Source of the DNA: Streptococcus suis | GTDB lineage: Bacteria; Bacillota; Bacilli; Lactobacillales; Streptococcaceae | Length of the DNA: 64,000 nt | Assembly: GCF_002960445.1 (NCBI RefSeq) | Contig: NZ_POJD01000358.1 | Span: 111,711-175,710 of the forward strand | Direction: 5' to 3' | In this document: positions 42,737 through 53,167 of the stretch, in pieces | Layout: the number at the start of each line of letters is the position of its first letter | How positions within the stretch are numbered: position 1 is the stretch's first letter | Notes under the pieces: model-generated | Told to the model about the DNA's origin: nothing | What the model saw: the letters and a program-made list of their open reading frames with translations, nothing else | Database searches by the model: none | Program-made: the position numbers and the translations under genes

Positions 42737-44905
42737 ATGATTCAATATTTAGAAGAAAATCGCTTGTTCCACCTACAAACGAGAGAGTTTTCATATATTA
42801 TTCAAATCTTGGAAACAGGGGATGTGGTTCATAGATATTTCGGAAAAAAGGTTAAACATTTTAGTCCGGGAAACAAAATCACATATCTAGATCGTTCTTT
42901 TTCACCCAGTCCGATTTCTGGCAACAGAACCTATTCGATGGATACCTTACAACAGGAATATTCTAGTAATGGCTTGGGTGATTTTCGAACAGCTGCCATT
43001 GACTTGCGAAATGAATTTGGTGTGGCCTTGGATTTAAAGTACAAGGGACACCGCATTCAAAGAGGAAAACCGACACTAGAAGGTCTGCCATCAAGTTTTG
43101 CGGCTGAGGATGAGGTAGAGAGTCTTGAGATTGATCTCTACGATCAGCTTACAGACATTACAGTTACCCTTCAATACTGTGTATTTGAGAATGCGAATTA
43201 CCTCAGTCGCTCTGCGAACATTCACACTGGTCAGTATGCTACAAAAATCGAAAAGGCTTTGTCTTTTACCCTCGATTTTCCACATAAAGATTTTACAGTC
43301 CATAGCTTAGCTGGACGTTATGGTTACGAGAAAGAGTGGACACAAACACCATTAACCAAAGGAAAATTTTCTATTGGAAGTATTCGTGGTGCCTCAAGTC
43401 ATTCAAAAACACCATTCTTAGCGTTGGCGGATCCAACAACAACCGAAGATAATGGTCATGTCTATGCTGCTCAATTAGTTTATAGTGGAAATTTCACTGG
43501 ATTTGTAGAGGTGACACCACTAGAGACATGTCGTTGGGGCATGGGGTTAAATGATGAACAATTTAGTTGGGAGTTAAGCAATCATTCTAGTTTCCAAACA
43601 CCTGAAGTACTCTTATCATTCACTGATAAAGGCTTAACTGGTATGACACAAGACAGTCATGAGTTCATAAAAAATCATATTGTTACTCCGAAGTTTAGTC
43701 ATAAAGAACGCCCAATTCTCATTAACAACTGGGAAGGAACTTATTTTGACTTTACTGAAGATAAGATTGTAGAACTGGCTAAAACGGCTAGCCAAGTAGG
43801 AGTTGAGCTTTTTGTACTGGATGACGGCTGGTTTGGTAAACGAAACAATGATGAGAGTTCATTAGGCGATTGGAAAGTCAATTTGGAGAAATTGCCAAAT
43901 GGCTTAAATGGTCTAGCAGATAGAATCAACCAACTTGGTATGGAATTTGGTCTGTGGTTTGAACCGGAAATGATTTCAATTGATAGTGATCTGTATAGGG
44001 AACATCCAGACTGGGCCATTCAAATTGACGGAAGACAACCAATTTACAGTCGTGAGCAACTGGTCTTGGATTTAACTAAGTCAGAAGTTTGTGATTATAT
44101 TATTGATTCGGTCTCAAGCATATTGGAATCAGCTCCAATTAATTATGTAAAATGGGATATGAATCGTAATATCACAAGTATGTCACCTGTTTATGCAAAT
44201 CATCAACGATTTGAATTTCATCATCGCTATATCTTAGGCCTCTATCAAGTGCTGGATACTATAACCAAGCGTTTTCCAGACATCTTATTTGAATCCTGTG
44301 CTGGTGGCGGTGGTCGAAATGATCTCGGGTTGCTCTACTATATGCCACAGGCTTGGGCTAGTGATAATACAGATGCGATTGGTCGAATTTCCATTCAAGA
44401 AGGAACGAGTTTGATTTTACCTGCCTCTTCTATGGGAGCACACGTGTCGGCTGTTCCAAACCACCAAGTCGGTCGAATTACCCCGCTTGCCACACGTGGG
44501 AATGTGGCCATGATGGGAGGAGCTTTTGGATATGAGTTGGATGTGACAAAGCTTGATCAGGAAGAACTAGAGGAGATTCGTCAGCAAGTTCAAACATACA
44601 AGTCTATCCGTTCAACAATTCAAGAAGGCTTGCTTTATCGCTTGAAAAAAACAAGCAATACATGGGCTACAAACTATGTGAACAAAGATAAAAGTCAAGC
44701 AGTATTTACATTTGTTAAGATACTGGCTCAATCAGAAGCTCCGCTTTTACAAGTTCAATTAAAAGGACTTGACCCAGATGCCTTGTATGAATGCCCTCAA
44801 TTAGGGGAAACATTCTACGGGGATGAGTTAATGAACATTGGTCTCACAATGCCACATGTTCAAAAAGATTATTTTAGTGTACAATATATTTTTAACAAAA
44901 TCTAG
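42737..44905 (+). CDS. aga: Alpha-galactosidase, GH36
   Basis: This 722-residue cytoplasmic enzyme releases galactose from melibiose and raffinose. It has the GH36 core with LDDGWFG, WFEPEMIS, the nucleophile Asp in YVKWDMNR, CAGGGGRND and the acid/base Asp in ASDNTDA. ATG 42737 follows AGGAGG with 7-base spacing; the GTG at 42731 is too close. It opens the operon aga-msmE-msmF-msmG-gtfA-dexB under MsmR and CcpA. The length is normal. Confidence 0.96.
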   Translation: MIQYLEENRLFHLQTREFSYIIQILETGDVVHRYFGKKVKHFSPGNKITYLDRSFSPSPISGNRTYSMDTLQQEYSSNGLGDFRTAAIDLRNEFGVALDLKYKGHRIQRGKPTLEGLPSSFAAEDEVESLEIDLYDQLTDITVTLQYCVFENANYLSRSANIHTGQYATKIEKALSFTLDFPHKDFTVHSLAGRYGYEKEWTQTPLTKGKFSIGSIRGASSHSKTPFLALADPTTTEDNGHVYAAQLVYSGNFTGFVEVTPLETCRWGMGLNDEQFSWELSNHSSFQTPEVLLSFTDKGLTGMTQDSHEFIKNHIVTPKFSHKERPILINNWEGTYFDFTEDKIVELAKTASQVGVELFVLDDGWFGKRNNDESSLGDWKVNLEKLPNGLNGLADRINQLGMEFGLWFEPEMISIDSDLYREHPDWAIQIDGRQPIYSREQLVLDLTKSEVCDYIIDSVSSILESAPINYVKWDMNRNITSMSPVYANHQRFEFHHRYILGLYQVLDTITKRFPDILFESCAGGGGRNDLGLLYYMPQAWASDNTDAIGRISIQEGTSLILPASSMGAHVSAVPNHQVGRITPLATRGNVAMMGGAFGYELDVTKLDQEELEEIRQQVQTYKSIRSTIQEGLLYRLKKTSNTWATNYVNKDKSQAVFTFVKILAQSEAPLLQVQLKGLDPDALYECPQLGETFYGDELMNIGLTMPHVQKDYFSVQYIFNKI

Positions 44906-44917
44906 GAGGATTTTATA

Positions 44918-46156
44918 ATGAAAATGAAAACATTTTTAAAATGTGCGTCAGTTTGTGCCTTTGCAAGCTTCTTGGTAGCTTGTGGGAACGCAAGTAGTGG
45001 TAGTGATAAGGTTGAGATTGAATATTTCTCACAAAAACCAGAAATGCAAGCAACTCTACAGGAAATTATTGATGAATTTGAGAAAGAAAATCCTACGATT
45101 GATGTTAAATTTTCAAATGTACCAGATGCAGGAACTGTTTTGAAAACCCGTATGGCCAACAATGAAGCGCCAGATGTGATTAACATTTATCCACAAAATG
45201 CGGACTTCAAAGCATATGCAGCGGATGGTCGTTTCCTAGAAATTGGTGATGATGCAGGTCTCAGTCATCTAAAAGATGGTGCTGTAACGCCTTATCTTGT
45301 TAATGAAAAAAATTACACCCTTCCTTTGACAGCTAATGCCTATGGTATCTACTATAACAAAGACAAATTCAAAGAACTGGGTCTTGAAGTTCCAACTACC
45401 TATGCAGAATTTGTAGCGTTGGTAGACAAAATCAAGGCTGATGGCAGTGCAGCACCATTTGCTCTTTCATTGAACGATGCTTGGTCCTTGAACGGTTACC
45501 ATCAGTTGGCATGGGTAACTGTTGCAGGTGGATTTGATGGCGCAGAAGATATTCTAATCCGTAGTGCCAAAGGCGCAATTCAAGATGATGCGACTACAAA
45601 AGCAGTTCTAGAACGCTTACAACTGTTGACAGACAATGGACAAAAAGGGGCAACAGGCGCGCTCTATGCAGATGCGGTGGCAGCCTTTGCAGCAGGTGAT
45701 GCTCTCATGCTTCCACAAGGTACTTGGGCAGCTACAGCTGTAAACCAACAAGAACCAGAATTTGAATATGGTATGTTTACATTCCCTGGTGATAAAGAAG
45801 GCGGCGACTATACCATTGGTGCAGCTGACCTTGCTCTATCTATTTCATCAGATACAGAGCACCCAGAAGAGTCTAAAAAATTCCTAGAATACCTCTCTCG
45901 TCCAGAAGTTCTCCAGAAATACTATGATGTAGATGGTTCACCAACTTCAGTTGAAGGTGTAGATACAGAAGGTAAGTTTGAAGAAACTGCTGGAGTGACG
46001 CAATATGCCTTCACTGACAAACATGTAGTTTGGTTGCAATCTGAGTGGGAATCAGAAGAAGAGTTTTGGAATATCACAGTTGAAGCTGTGAAAAATCCAA
46101 ATTCTACAGAATTAGTTAAGAAACTAAATGCTTTCTTTGATCCGATGAAAAAATAA
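44918..46156 (+). CDS. msmE: Multiple-sugar ABC transporter binding lipoprotein
   Basis: This 412-residue solute-binding protein of family 1 captures raffinose, melibiose or isomaltosaccharides outside the membrane. The lipobox LVACGN (Cys about residue 22) marks lipid anchoring. It has EYFSQKPEMQATLQ, PDVINIYPQN and ALMLPQGTWA. AGGAGG precedes ATG 44918 by 8 bases. A large pair of hairpins separates it from the permease genes, which usually allows more binding protein than permease to be made. Confidence 0.93.
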   Translation: MKMKTFLKCASVCAFASFLVACGNASSGSDKVEIEYFSQKPEMQATLQEIIDEFEKENPTIDVKFSNVPDAGTVLKTRMANNEAPDVINIYPQNADFKAYAADGRFLEIGDDAGLSHLKDGAVTPYLVNEKNYTLPLTANAYGIYYNKDKFKELGLEVPTTYAEFVALVDKIKADGSAAPFALSLNDAWSLNGYHQLAWVTVAGGFDGAEDILIRSAKGAIQDDATTKAVLERLQLLTDNGQKGATGALYADAVAAFAAGDALMLPQGTWAATAVNQQEPEFEYGMFTFPGDKEGGDYTIGAADLALSISSDTEHPEESKKFLEYLSRPEVLQKYYDVDGSPTSVEGVDTEGKFEETAGVTQYAFTDKHVVWLQSEWESEEEFWNITVEAVKNPNSTELVKKLNAFFDPMKK

Positions 46157-46164
46157 GACAAGAA

Positions 46165-46268
46165 AACTATAAGGAGGGCTAGATTAGCCTAGCTCTTCTT
46201 TATAGTTGCTTAGGGTTGGTTTGAAAATCCCCTAACTACTCCATTCAAACTGACCCTAAGCAACTATA
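46165..46268 (+). promoter_or_regulatory. Two mutually exclusive hairpins between msmE and msmF
   Basis: Hairpin 1 pairs AACTATAAGGAG...GCTAG (46165-46183) with CTAGC...TTTATAGTT (46190-46209). Hairpin 2 pairs TATAGTTGCTTAGGGT (46201-46216) with ACCCTAAGCAACTATA (46253-46268). They share TATAGTT, so only one can form at once. Neither is followed by a good T-run. Confidence 0.65.
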
Positions 46269-46288
46269 TTTTAGAAAAAAGGAGTACC

Positions 46289-47164
46289 ATGATGAATCAA
46301 AAAGGTTTTATTGCCAAATATTGGCCCTATCTATTTGTTGCCATACCAATCGGTCTACAGCTAATATTTTTCTTCTATCCCTTATTTACGGGTATCTATT
46401 ATAGCTTAACAGATTGGAATGGATTGACATCAGATTTCAGCTTGATTGGCGTTCAAAACTATCTAGATATCTTGAAGAATCCTGATTTTTATACGTCTAT
46501 GACATTTACCGTTATCTTCACCATTGGTTTGGTCATCGGAGAAATTGTTATAGGGATTTGGTTGGCTAGTCTCCTCAATCGTAAGATTAAAGCTGTTGGT
46601 TTCTTTAGAACCTGGTATTTCTTCCCTGCGGTTCTTTCAACCGTTACTTTAGGCTTGATTTTTGTCCAATTGTTCAACTATGGTTTCACACAAATTGGAG
46701 AATTACTACATATTGATTGGTTGATGGAAAACTTGTTGGTACAGGAGCATACTGTTATTCCAGCAGTGATTTTTGTGGCACTTTGGCAAGGGTTGGCTAT
46801 GCCAGTTATCATTTTCCTTTCTGGTTTACAAAGTATTCCAGAAGATGTGAAAGAAGCAGCTGCAATCGATGGAGCTACTCGTTCTCAACAATTTTTCAAT
46901 ATTGAACTTCCATTCTTATTACCATCTATCAGTATGGTTTTCATCTTGGCAATGAAGTCAGGTTTGACAGCATTTGACCTTATCTTTGCACTGACAAGTG
47001 GTGGTCCAGATGGCAAAACAGAATCCTTGGGTTTACTCGTTTACAACTATGCCTTTGTAGACAATAAATTCTCTTATGCCAATGCTTTGGCTGTAGTACT
47101 CTTCATCTTCATTATTGTCATCTCATTGATTCAGATGAGAATTTCGAAGAAATTTGAAATCTAG
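46289..47164 (+). CDS. msmF: Multiple-sugar ABC transporter permease MsmF
   Basis: This 291-residue MalF-type permease has six membrane segments and the EAA loop EAAAIDGATRSQQFFNIELP. AAAGGAG serves either ATG 46289 or ATG 46292. It pairs with MsmG to form the channel. Its stop overlaps the upstream region of msmG. No ATPase gene lies in this operon, so it must use one encoded elsewhere. Confidence 0.93.
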   Translation: MMNQKGFIAKYWPYLFVAIPIGLQLIFFFYPLFTGIYYSLTDWNGLTSDFSLIGVQNYLDILKNPDFYTSMTFTVIFTIGLVIGEIVIGIWLASLLNRKIKAVGFFRTWYFFPAVLSTVTLGLIFVQLFNYGFTQIGELLHIDWLMENLLVQEHTVIPAVIFVALWQGLAMPVIIFLSGLQSIPEDVKEAAAIDGATRSQQFFNIELPFLLPSISMVFILAMKSGLTAFDLIFALTSGGPDGKTESLGLLVYNYAFVDNKFSYANALAVVLFIFIIVISLIQMRISKKFEI

Positions 47165-47174
47165 GAGGATAAAC

Positions 47175-48005
47175 ATGAATACTCAAAAACAGAAAAATTG
47201 GTGGGTCTATCTCGTGCTCTTCAGCGGTATTCTCTTCATGTTTATTCCGCTACTTGTGACGATAATAAGTTCGTTCAAACCAACTAAGGAAATCACGAGC
47301 AACTTCTTTGGTCTTCCTGAAAATTTCACCTTAAATAACTACGAACGTTTGTTTAATGATGGGATTGTACAATATTTTGGCAATTCAGCCTTGATTACGA
47401 TTGTAGCAGTTGGCTTGATTCTACTTGTTATTCCAATGGCAGCTTTCGCCGTAGCCCGTCAAATGAAACGCCAGACAGTGTTTAATTTTATCTACTTTTT
47501 CTTAATTATTGGGATTTTTGTACCTTTCCAAGTGATTATGCTCCCAATGACCAAATTAATGTCAAGCCTTGGTTTGAACAATATTGTCGGTTTGATTATT
47601 CTATATTTGACTTATGCAGTTCCTCAGGCCCTCTTCCTCTACGTTGGCTATATTAAGACCATTGTACCTGAGGAAATGGATGAAGCGGCAGCTATTGATG
47701 GCTGTGATAAATTTACTATGTATTGGAAAATTATTTTCCCACTCATGAAACCTATGCATGCAACCGTTTTGATTATCAATGCCCTCTGGGTCTGGAACGA
47801 TTTCCTCTTGCCTTTACTAGTATTGAACCGTGATCAAAGCATGTGGACCTTGCCACTTTTTCAATACAATTACCAAGGTATGTATTTCAGCGATTATGGA
47901 CCATCATTTGCATCCTATGTGGTGGGAATTATCCCAATCTTATTGGTATACCTTGTCTTCCAGAAACATATTATTTCAGGTATGACAAGTGGTTCTGTCA
48001 AATAA
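47175..48005 (+). CDS. msmG: Multiple-sugar ABC transporter permease MsmG
   Basis: This 276-residue MalG-type permease has six membrane segments and the EAA loop DEAAAIDGCDKFTMYWKIIFP. ATG 47175 follows AGGAGG (47163-47168); the open frame from 47154 overlaps msmF and is not used. It is the partner of MsmF. Confidence 0.93.
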   Translation: MNTQKQKNWWVYLVLFSGILFMFIPLLVTIISSFKPTKEITSNFFGLPENFTLNNYERLFNDGIVQYFGNSALITIVAVGLILLVIPMAAFAVARQMKRQTVFNFIYFFLIIGIFVPFQVIMLPMTKLMSSLGLNNIVGLIILYLTYAVPQALFLYVGYIKTIVPEEMDEAAAIDGCDKFTMYWKIIFPLMKPMHATVLIINALWVWNDFLLPLLVLNRDQSMWTLPLFQYNYQGMYFSDYGPSFASYVVGIIPILLVYLVFQKHIISGMTSGSVK

Positions 48006-48074
48006 TTACAAAGGTTGACTTGTTCAACCTTTTCTAAAAAATGAAAAAGAAAAGGCTTACAAAGGAGAATATCG

Positions 48075-49523
48075 ATGAAAATTAAAAACCAAGCTATGTT
48101 GATTACCTATTCTGATAGTTTAGGTAAGAATCTCAAGGATTTGAAAAAAGTTCTTGAGGGACCATTAAAGGATGTTGTGGGAGGTATTCACATTCTACCA
48201 TTCTTCCCATCATCAGGTGACCGTGGGTTTGCACCAATGGATTATACAAAGGTGGACCCTGCATTTGGAGATTGGTCAGATATTGAAGCATTGAGCAAGG
48301 ACTATTATCTGATGTTCGATTTTATGATCAATCATATTTCTGCAAAATCTCCTTATTTCCTTGATTTTCTTGAAAAGAAAGATGAATCAGCTTATGCGGA
48401 TTTGTTTATTCGCTATAAAAACTTTTGGCCAAATGGTGAGCCAACGCAAGAAGATGTTGATTTGATCTATAAGCGTAAACCTCGTGCCCCATATCGAATT
48501 GCAACATTTGCTGATGGTAGCGAGGAGAAGGTATGGTGTACCTTTGATGAACAGCAGATTGACTTGGATGTGACTACAGAGACAACACGCTGTTTCATCC
48601 AAGAAAATCTGGAACAGTTGGCAGATCATGGTGCTTCGATTATTCGTTTGGACGCCTTTGCTTATGCTAATAAAAAAATCGGAACCAACTGTTTCTTTGT
48701 GGAGCCTGATATTTGGGAAATGCTCCATTTTCCACGTCAGTTATTGGCTCCAAAAGATGTAGAAATCTTACCAGAAATTCATGAACACTACACCATTCAG
48801 CAAAAAATTGCGGAACAGGATTATTATGTTTATGACTTTGCCTTGCCAATGCTGGTTCTCCACGCTTTGTATTCAGGTCATGTCAATCGTCTGGTTCACT
48901 GGATGGAGATTTGCCCACGCAAGCAATTTACAACTCTTGATACACATGATGGAATTGGTGTTGTGGACGTTAAGGATTTGCTGACGGATGAGGAGACAGA
49001 GGAAACGCGTGAAGCCTTGTATGCACAAGGTGCCAATGTGAAGAAAATTTATAGTACAGAAGCCTATAATAATTTGGATATTTATCAGATTAACTGTACT
49101 TATTATTCTGCCCTCGGCAATAACGATCAAGCTTACCTATTAGCGCGTGTTCTCCAATGTTTTGCACCAGGTATTCCACAGATTTACTATGTTGGTTTAC
49201 TAGCAGGTGAAAATGATATTGAACTTTTAGAATCAAGTAAGGAAGGTCGCAATATCAATCGCCATTACTATGATTTGGATGAAATTGAGCAGGAAGTGCA
49301 ACGTCCTGTGGTACAATCCTTGTTCAAACTCCTTAAATTCCGCAATACAAGTCCAGCTTTCGACGGAGAGTTCTCTGTTAAGATGTTGGATGAAACAAGT
49401 ATGGAAATTTTCTGGCATAATCAAGATGCAGGGGTATCTGCCCGCCTAACAGCAAACCTAAAAGAAAAATCCTTTGAAATTGTTGAAATAGAAGAGGGCA
49501 AAATGACCACAATTGAGTTATAA
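48075..49523 (+). CDS. gtfA: Sucrose phosphorylase
   Basis: This 482-residue GH13 enzyme splits sucrose with phosphate to glucose-1-phosphate and fructose in the cytoplasm. It shows [26 protein letters not shown], the nucleophile region [13 protein letters not shown], acid/base Glu in LPEIHEHY and [17 protein letters not shown] precedes ATG 48075. In raffinose use it handles the sucrose left after galactose removal by Aga. Confidence 0.95.
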   Translation: MKIKNQAMLITYSDSLGKNLKDLKKVLEGPLKDVVGGIHILPFFPSSGDRGFAPMDYTKVDPAFGDWSDIEALSKDYYLMFDFMINHISAKSPYFLDFLEKKDESAYADLFIRYKNFWPNGEPTQEDVDLIYKRKPRAPYRIATFADGSEEKVWCTFDEQQIDLDVTTETTRCFIQENLEQLADHGASIIRLDAFAYANKKIGTNCFFVEPDIWEMLHFPRQLLAPKDVEILPEIHEHYTIQQKIAEQDYYVYDFALPMLVLHALYSGHVNRLVHWMEICPRKQFTTLDTHDGIGVVDVKDLLTDEETEETREALYAQGANVKKIYSTEAYNNLDIYQINCTYYSALGNNDQAYLLARVLQCFAPGIPQIYYVGLLAGENDIELLESSKEGRNINRHYYDLDEIEQEVQRPVVQSLFKLLKFRNTSPAFDGEFSVKMLDETSMEIFWHNQDAGVSARLTANLKEKSFEIVEIEEGKMTTIEL

Positions 49524-49536
49524 TATGATTATATAG

Positions 49537-49561
49537 AAAGAGGGGATCCCCCTTTTTCTTG
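49537..49561 (+). terminator. Terminator-like hairpin between gtfA and dexB
   Basis: AAAGAGGGGATCCCCCTTT is followed by TT; it may partly end gtfA transcripts. Confidence 0.55.
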
Positions 49562-49594
49562 CTTCAATAAGATTGTGCTGAAAGGATTAATCAA

Positions 49595-51211
49595 ATGTCA
49601 GAAATACAAAAAACAGATTGGTGGAAGAAGTCCGTCATTTACCAAATTTATCCTCGTAGTTTTCAAGATTCAAATGGAGATGGAGTAGGGGATATTCGAG
49701 GGATTATCAGCCGATTAGATTATCTTCACGAGCTTGGAATTGATGCTATTTGGCTCAGTCCTGTTTATCAGTCCCCCATGGATGACAATGGTTACGACAT
49801 CAGTGACTACCAAGGAATTGCTCCAGAATTTGGGACCATGGAAGATATGGAAGAGCTGATTGCAGAAGGCCATAAGCGCAATATCAAAATAATCATGGAT
49901 TTGGTGCTCAATCATACCTCGGATGAACATTTCTGGTTTCAAGAAGCCCTCAAAGGACCAGATAATCCCTATTATGATTATTATGTTTGGGCTGATGAGC
50001 CGAATGAATTACGCTCGACCTTCTCAGGCTCTGCATGGGAATACGTTCCACATCTGAACAAATACTATCTCCACCAATTCTCTGTTAAGCAACCTGATTT
50101 GAACTGGAAAAATCCTGCTCTAAAACAAGAAATATGGGATATGATCAATTTTTGGATTGAAAAAGGTGTCGGCGGTTTCAGGCTAGATGTGATTGATTTG
50201 ATTGGAAAAGAACCGGAAAAATTAATTACAGCCGATGGACCGACTCTCCATCCTCTTATTCAGGAATTAAATGAGAAAACCTTTGGTGCTTACGACTTAG
50301 TGACTGTTGGGGAAACCTGGAGTGCAAATCCAGAAAATGCTCAGTTGTATTCTCATCCTGACCGAAAAGAATTTTCGATGATTTTCCAATTTGAACATGT
50401 CGGACTGGATCAGCAGGAAGGGAAAGAGAAGTGGGATTTAGCACCGCTTGATCCAGCACGTTTGCATAAGGTTCTATCCAAATGGCAGACTGAACTGGTT
50501 GGTAAAGGCTGGAACTCGCTTTTCTGGAATAACCACGATTTACCTCGTGCCATTTCTCGCTTCGGTGACGATAGACCTACATTTCGCGAGTTAAGCGGAA
50601 AAATGTTGGCTATTTATCTTCATTTTATGTCAGGGACACCTTATATCTACCAAGGTGAGGAAATTGGTATGATTAATACGCCAATTACAGATATTAGCCA
50701 AGCGGACGATATCGAAACACGTCGCATGTATGCGGAACGGATTGAAAATGGCTATACCAAGAATGAGTTGATTACCTCTATAAATGCCAAAGGTCGAGAT
50801 AACGCTCGCCGTCCAATGCAATGGACAGGAGCAGAAGGAGCAGGCTTCAGTACAGGTCAAGCCTGGCTGGCTTTGGGAGATACTGTCAAAGACATCAACG
50901 TTGAAAAAGCACTTGCAGACAAACAATCGCTTTTCTATACCTATCAAAAATTAATCGCTCTTCGGAAAGAATATCCTTGTATGTCTGAAGGAAAATATGA
51001 AGTGATTGAGACAGGGAACGACTTGGTAATGGCTTATCGTAAATATGATGAACAGGATGATTTCATTATTTTAGTCAATTTCACAAGTGAAGAGCAAGCG
51101 TACGAGTTATCACTTGAGGACTATTCCTTGTTTATGCATAATTACGATAATAAAGTAATTTTTGATAAGTCTGTATTGAGACCTTACGAAGCCATTGTTT
51201 TCAAAAAATAA
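49595..51211 (+). CDS. dexB: Glucan 1,6-alpha-glucosidase
   Basis: This 538-residue GH13 oligo-1,6-glucosidase acts on isomaltosaccharides in the cytoplasm. It shows [42 protein letters not shown] (nucleophile Asp), VGETWSA (acid/base Glu) and [15 protein letters not shown]. It lies last in the msm operon. In S. mutans msmK (the ATPase) follows or adjoins dexB; here upp follows instead. Confidence 0.95.
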   Translation: MSEIQKTDWWKKSVIYQIYPRSFQDSNGDGVGDIRGIISRLDYLHELGIDAIWLSPVYQSPMDDNGYDISDYQGIAPEFGTMEDMEELIAEGHKRNIKIIMDLVLNHTSDEHFWFQEALKGPDNPYYDYYVWADEPNELRSTFSGSAWEYVPHLNKYYLHQFSVKQPDLNWKNPALKQEIWDMINFWIEKGVGGFRLDVIDLIGKEPEKLITADGPTLHPLIQELNEKTFGAYDLVTVGETWSANPENAQLYSHPDRKEFSMIFQFEHVGLDQQEGKEKWDLAPLDPARLHKVLSKWQTELVGKGWNSLFWNNHDLPRAISRFGDDRPTFRELSGKMLAIYLHFMSGTPYIYQGEEIGMINTPITDISQADDIETRRMYAERIENGYTKNELITSINAKGRDNARRPMQWTGAEGAGFSTGQAWLALGDTVKDINVEKALADKQSLFYTYQKLIALRKEYPCMSEGKYEVIETGNDLVMAYRKYDEQDDFIILVNFTSEEQAYELSLEDYSLFMHNYDNKVIFDKSVLRPYEAIVFKK

Positions 51212-51293
51212 ATGGTACTTCTTTTCTTCTTTCAAGCAATTTTCCGATTTTTTTGGTAAAATAGAAAAAACAAAAAAGAGAGGTTTTATCATC

Positions 51294-51923
51294 ATGGGGA
51301 AATTCCAAGTCATTTCACACCCGCTCATTCAGCATAAGTTGTCAATCCTTCGTCGTACATCGACTTCAACAAAGGATTTTCGTGAGTTGGTAAATGAGAT
51401 TGCCATGCTTATGGGTTACGAAGTTTTGCGTGACTTGCCACTTGAAGATGTGGAAATTGAAACACCAATTACTAAGACGGTTCAAAAGCAAATTGCTGGT
51501 AAGAAATTGGCCATTGTACCAATCCTTCGTGCAGGTGTTGGAATGGTTGATGGTTTGCTTAGCCTTGTACCAGCTGCAAAGGTTGGGCATATCGGTATGT
51601 ACCGTGATGAAGAAACCCTTCAACCAGTTGAATACCTTGTGAAATTGCCAGAAGACATTGACCAACGCCATATTTTGGTAGTTGATCCAATGCTTGCCAC
51701 AGGTGGTTCAGCTATCCTTGCAGTGGATTCGTTGAAAAAACGTGGCGCTTCAAATATCAAATTTGTCGCCCTTGTTTCAGCGCCAGAAGGTGTCAAAGCT
51801 CTTCAAGAAGCTCACCCAGATATCGACATCTACACTGCGGCCTTGGATGAAAAACTCAATGAAAAAGGCTATATCGTTCCAGGTCTTGGCGATGCTGGTG
51901 ACCGTTTGTTCGGTACAAAATAA
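51294..51923 (+). CDS. upp: Uracil phosphoribosyltransferase
   Basis: This 209-residue pyrimidine salvage enzyme makes UMP from uracil and PRPP. The PRPP-binding loop [11 protein letters not shown] and the C-terminal [17 protein letters not shown] are diagnostic. ATG 51294 follows AGAGAGG with wide spacing. It has its own -10 (TAAAAT near 51257) and terminator. Confidence 0.97.
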   Translation: MGKFQVISHPLIQHKLSILRRTSTSTKDFRELVNEIAMLMGYEVLRDLPLEDVEIETPITKTVQKQIAGKKLAIVPILRAGVGMVDGLLSLVPAAKVGHIGMYRDEETLQPVEYLVKLPEDIDQRHILVVDPMLATGGSAILAVDSLKKRGASNIKFVALVSAPEGVKALQEAHPDIDIYTAALDEKLNEKGYIVPGLGDAGDRLFGTK

Positions 51924-51930
51924 TGATACT

Positions 51931-51957
51931 AGAAACCAGTTTGTCTGGTTTCTTTTT
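51931..51957 (+). terminator. upp terminator
   Basis: AGAAACCAG-TTTGT-CTGGTTTCT is followed by TTTTT. Confidence 0.9.
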
Positions 51958-51982
51958 TCATCTATTGAAAACGTGGTTTTTA

Positions 51983-52012
51983 TTTGACCAATGTTGACTA
52001 ATTCTATATAAT
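51983..52012 (+). promoter_or_regulatory. clpP promoter with CtsR operator
   Basis: TTTGACCAATGTTGACT (51983-51999) matches the CtsR heptad repeat TTTGACCnnnTTTGACC with small changes and overlaps the -35 TTGACC (51984-51989). TATAAT (52007-52012) follows at 17 bases. Heat-shock repression by CtsR is expected. Confidence 0.8.
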
Positions 52013-52049
52013 GGGTTCATACTTGTTATTGAAATGAAGGAGGATTCGT

Positions 52050-52640
52050 ATGATTCCAGTAGTTATTGAACAAACCAGTCGTGGAGAGCGTTCGTATGAT
52101 ATTTATTCGCGTTTGCTTAAAGACCGTATTATCATGTTGACAGGACCAGTTGAAGACAACATGGCAAACTCTATCATTGCCCAGTTGCTTTTCCTTGATG
52201 CCCAAGACCCTACCAAAGATATTTACCTATATGTAAATACCCCTGGTGGATCTGTGTCAGCAGGTCTTGCTATTGTTGATACCATGAACTTTATCAAGGC
52301 TGATGTGCAAACCATCGTTATGGGGACAGCAGCTAGCATGGGAACGATCATTGCCTCAAGTGGTGCCAAAGGCAAACGTTTCATGTTGCCAAATGCAGAA
52401 TACATGATTCACCAACCAATGGGTGGAACTGGTGGTGGTACCCAGCAAACGGATATGGCCATCGCTGCAGAACACTTGCTCAAAACCCGTAACAAATTGG
52501 AAAAAATCTTGGCAGACAATTCTGGTAAAACTGTGAAACAAATTCACAAGGATGCCGAGCGCGATTACTGGATGACAGCAGAAGAAACACTAGCTTACGG
52601 ATTTATTGACCAAATTATGGACAATACAAAAACAAAATAA
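52050..52640 (+). CDS. clpP: ATP-dependent Clp protease proteolytic subunit
   Basis: This 196-residue serine protease assembles as a tetradecamer with Clp ATPases. The catalytic Ser lies in GTAASMGTI (about residue 96), His in MIHQPMGG, and Asp in the [13 protein letters not shown] region. AAGGAGG precedes ATG 52050. It is controlled by the CtsR-like site upstream and ends at a terminator. Confidence 0.97.
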   Translation: MIPVVIEQTSRGERSYDIYSRLLKDRIIMLTGPVEDNMANSIIAQLLFLDAQDPTKDIYLYVNTPGGSVSAGLAIVDTMNFIKADVQTIVMGTAASMGTIIASSGAKGKRFMLPNAEYMIHQPMGGTGGGTQQTDMAIAAEHLLKTRNKLEKILADNSGKTVKQIHKDAERDYWMTAEETLAYGFIDQIMDNTKTK

Positions 52641-52646
52641 GCGGAT

Positions 52647-52672
52647 GAGGAGGCGTTTGAGCCTCCTTTTTC
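52647..52672 (+). terminator. clpP terminator
   Basis: AGGAGGC-GTTTG-AGCCTCCT is followed by TTTT. Confidence 0.88.
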
Positions 52673-52749
52673 CATTCCGCTAAGTTTGACCTTTTCATTT
52701 TCCTCTGAAAAAGGTATAATAAAACAAGAGAAGTTTTAGAGGAGAAATC

Positions 52750-53016
52750 ATGTTTGAGAAGAGAGAACGGACCTGCCTAACTGTGTATTTGCATTACAAT
52801 CGAGATGCTAGAAAGCTAAATCAGTACGGAGATATCCATTATCATTCAAAGAAATTGCGTTATGTTCTGATTTATTTGGATATGGATCAGTCTGAGCTTA
52901 TCATCCAAAAATTAAAAAAGGAAAAATTTGTTAAGAGGGTTCTTCCTTCCTATATTAAGGAGCTAGATCAAAATTTCGTTGGTAGCTTGTGGCGGGAAGA
53001 GGAACCAATTATTTAA
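52750..53016 (+). CDS. YlbG-family protein (DUF2129)
   Basis: This 88-residue small basic cytoplasmic protein has the family pattern RDARKLNQYGDIHYHSKKLRYVLIYLD and LKKEKFVKRVLPSYIKELDQNF. TATAAT lies near 52716 and GAGGAG before ATG 52750. It is commonly found near livJ in streptococci. The function is unknown. Confidence 0.87.
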   Translation: MFEKRERTCLTVYLHYNRDARKLNQYGDIHYHSKKLRYVLIYLDMDQSELIIQKLKKEKFVKRVLPSYIKELDQNFVGSLWREEEPII

Positions 53017-53027
53017 TGGTGAAATGA

Positions 53028-53062
53028 GTGAGTAGTCAAGGTTGGGTCTACTCGCTTTTTTG
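53028..53062 (+). terminator. ylbG terminator
   Basis: GTGAGTAG and CTACTCGC arms are followed by TTTTTT. Confidence 0.75.
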
Positions 53063-53098
53063 TGGAAAAATATTTTTTTAAAAATTTTTCTTTTTTTG

Positions 53099-53127
53099 TT
53101 GACAATTTTCTGATAATTCAGTATATT
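53099..53127 (+). promoter_or_regulatory. livJ promoter with CodY box
   Basis: TTGACA (53099-53104), 17 bases, TATATT (53122-53127). AATTTTCTGATAATT (53104-53118) differs by one base from the CodY consensus AATTTTCWGAAAATT and fills the spacer. Confidence 0.75.
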
Positions 53128-53167
53128 AGATACATCGCAAAATTTAAGAAAGATTTAAGGAGTTTTC

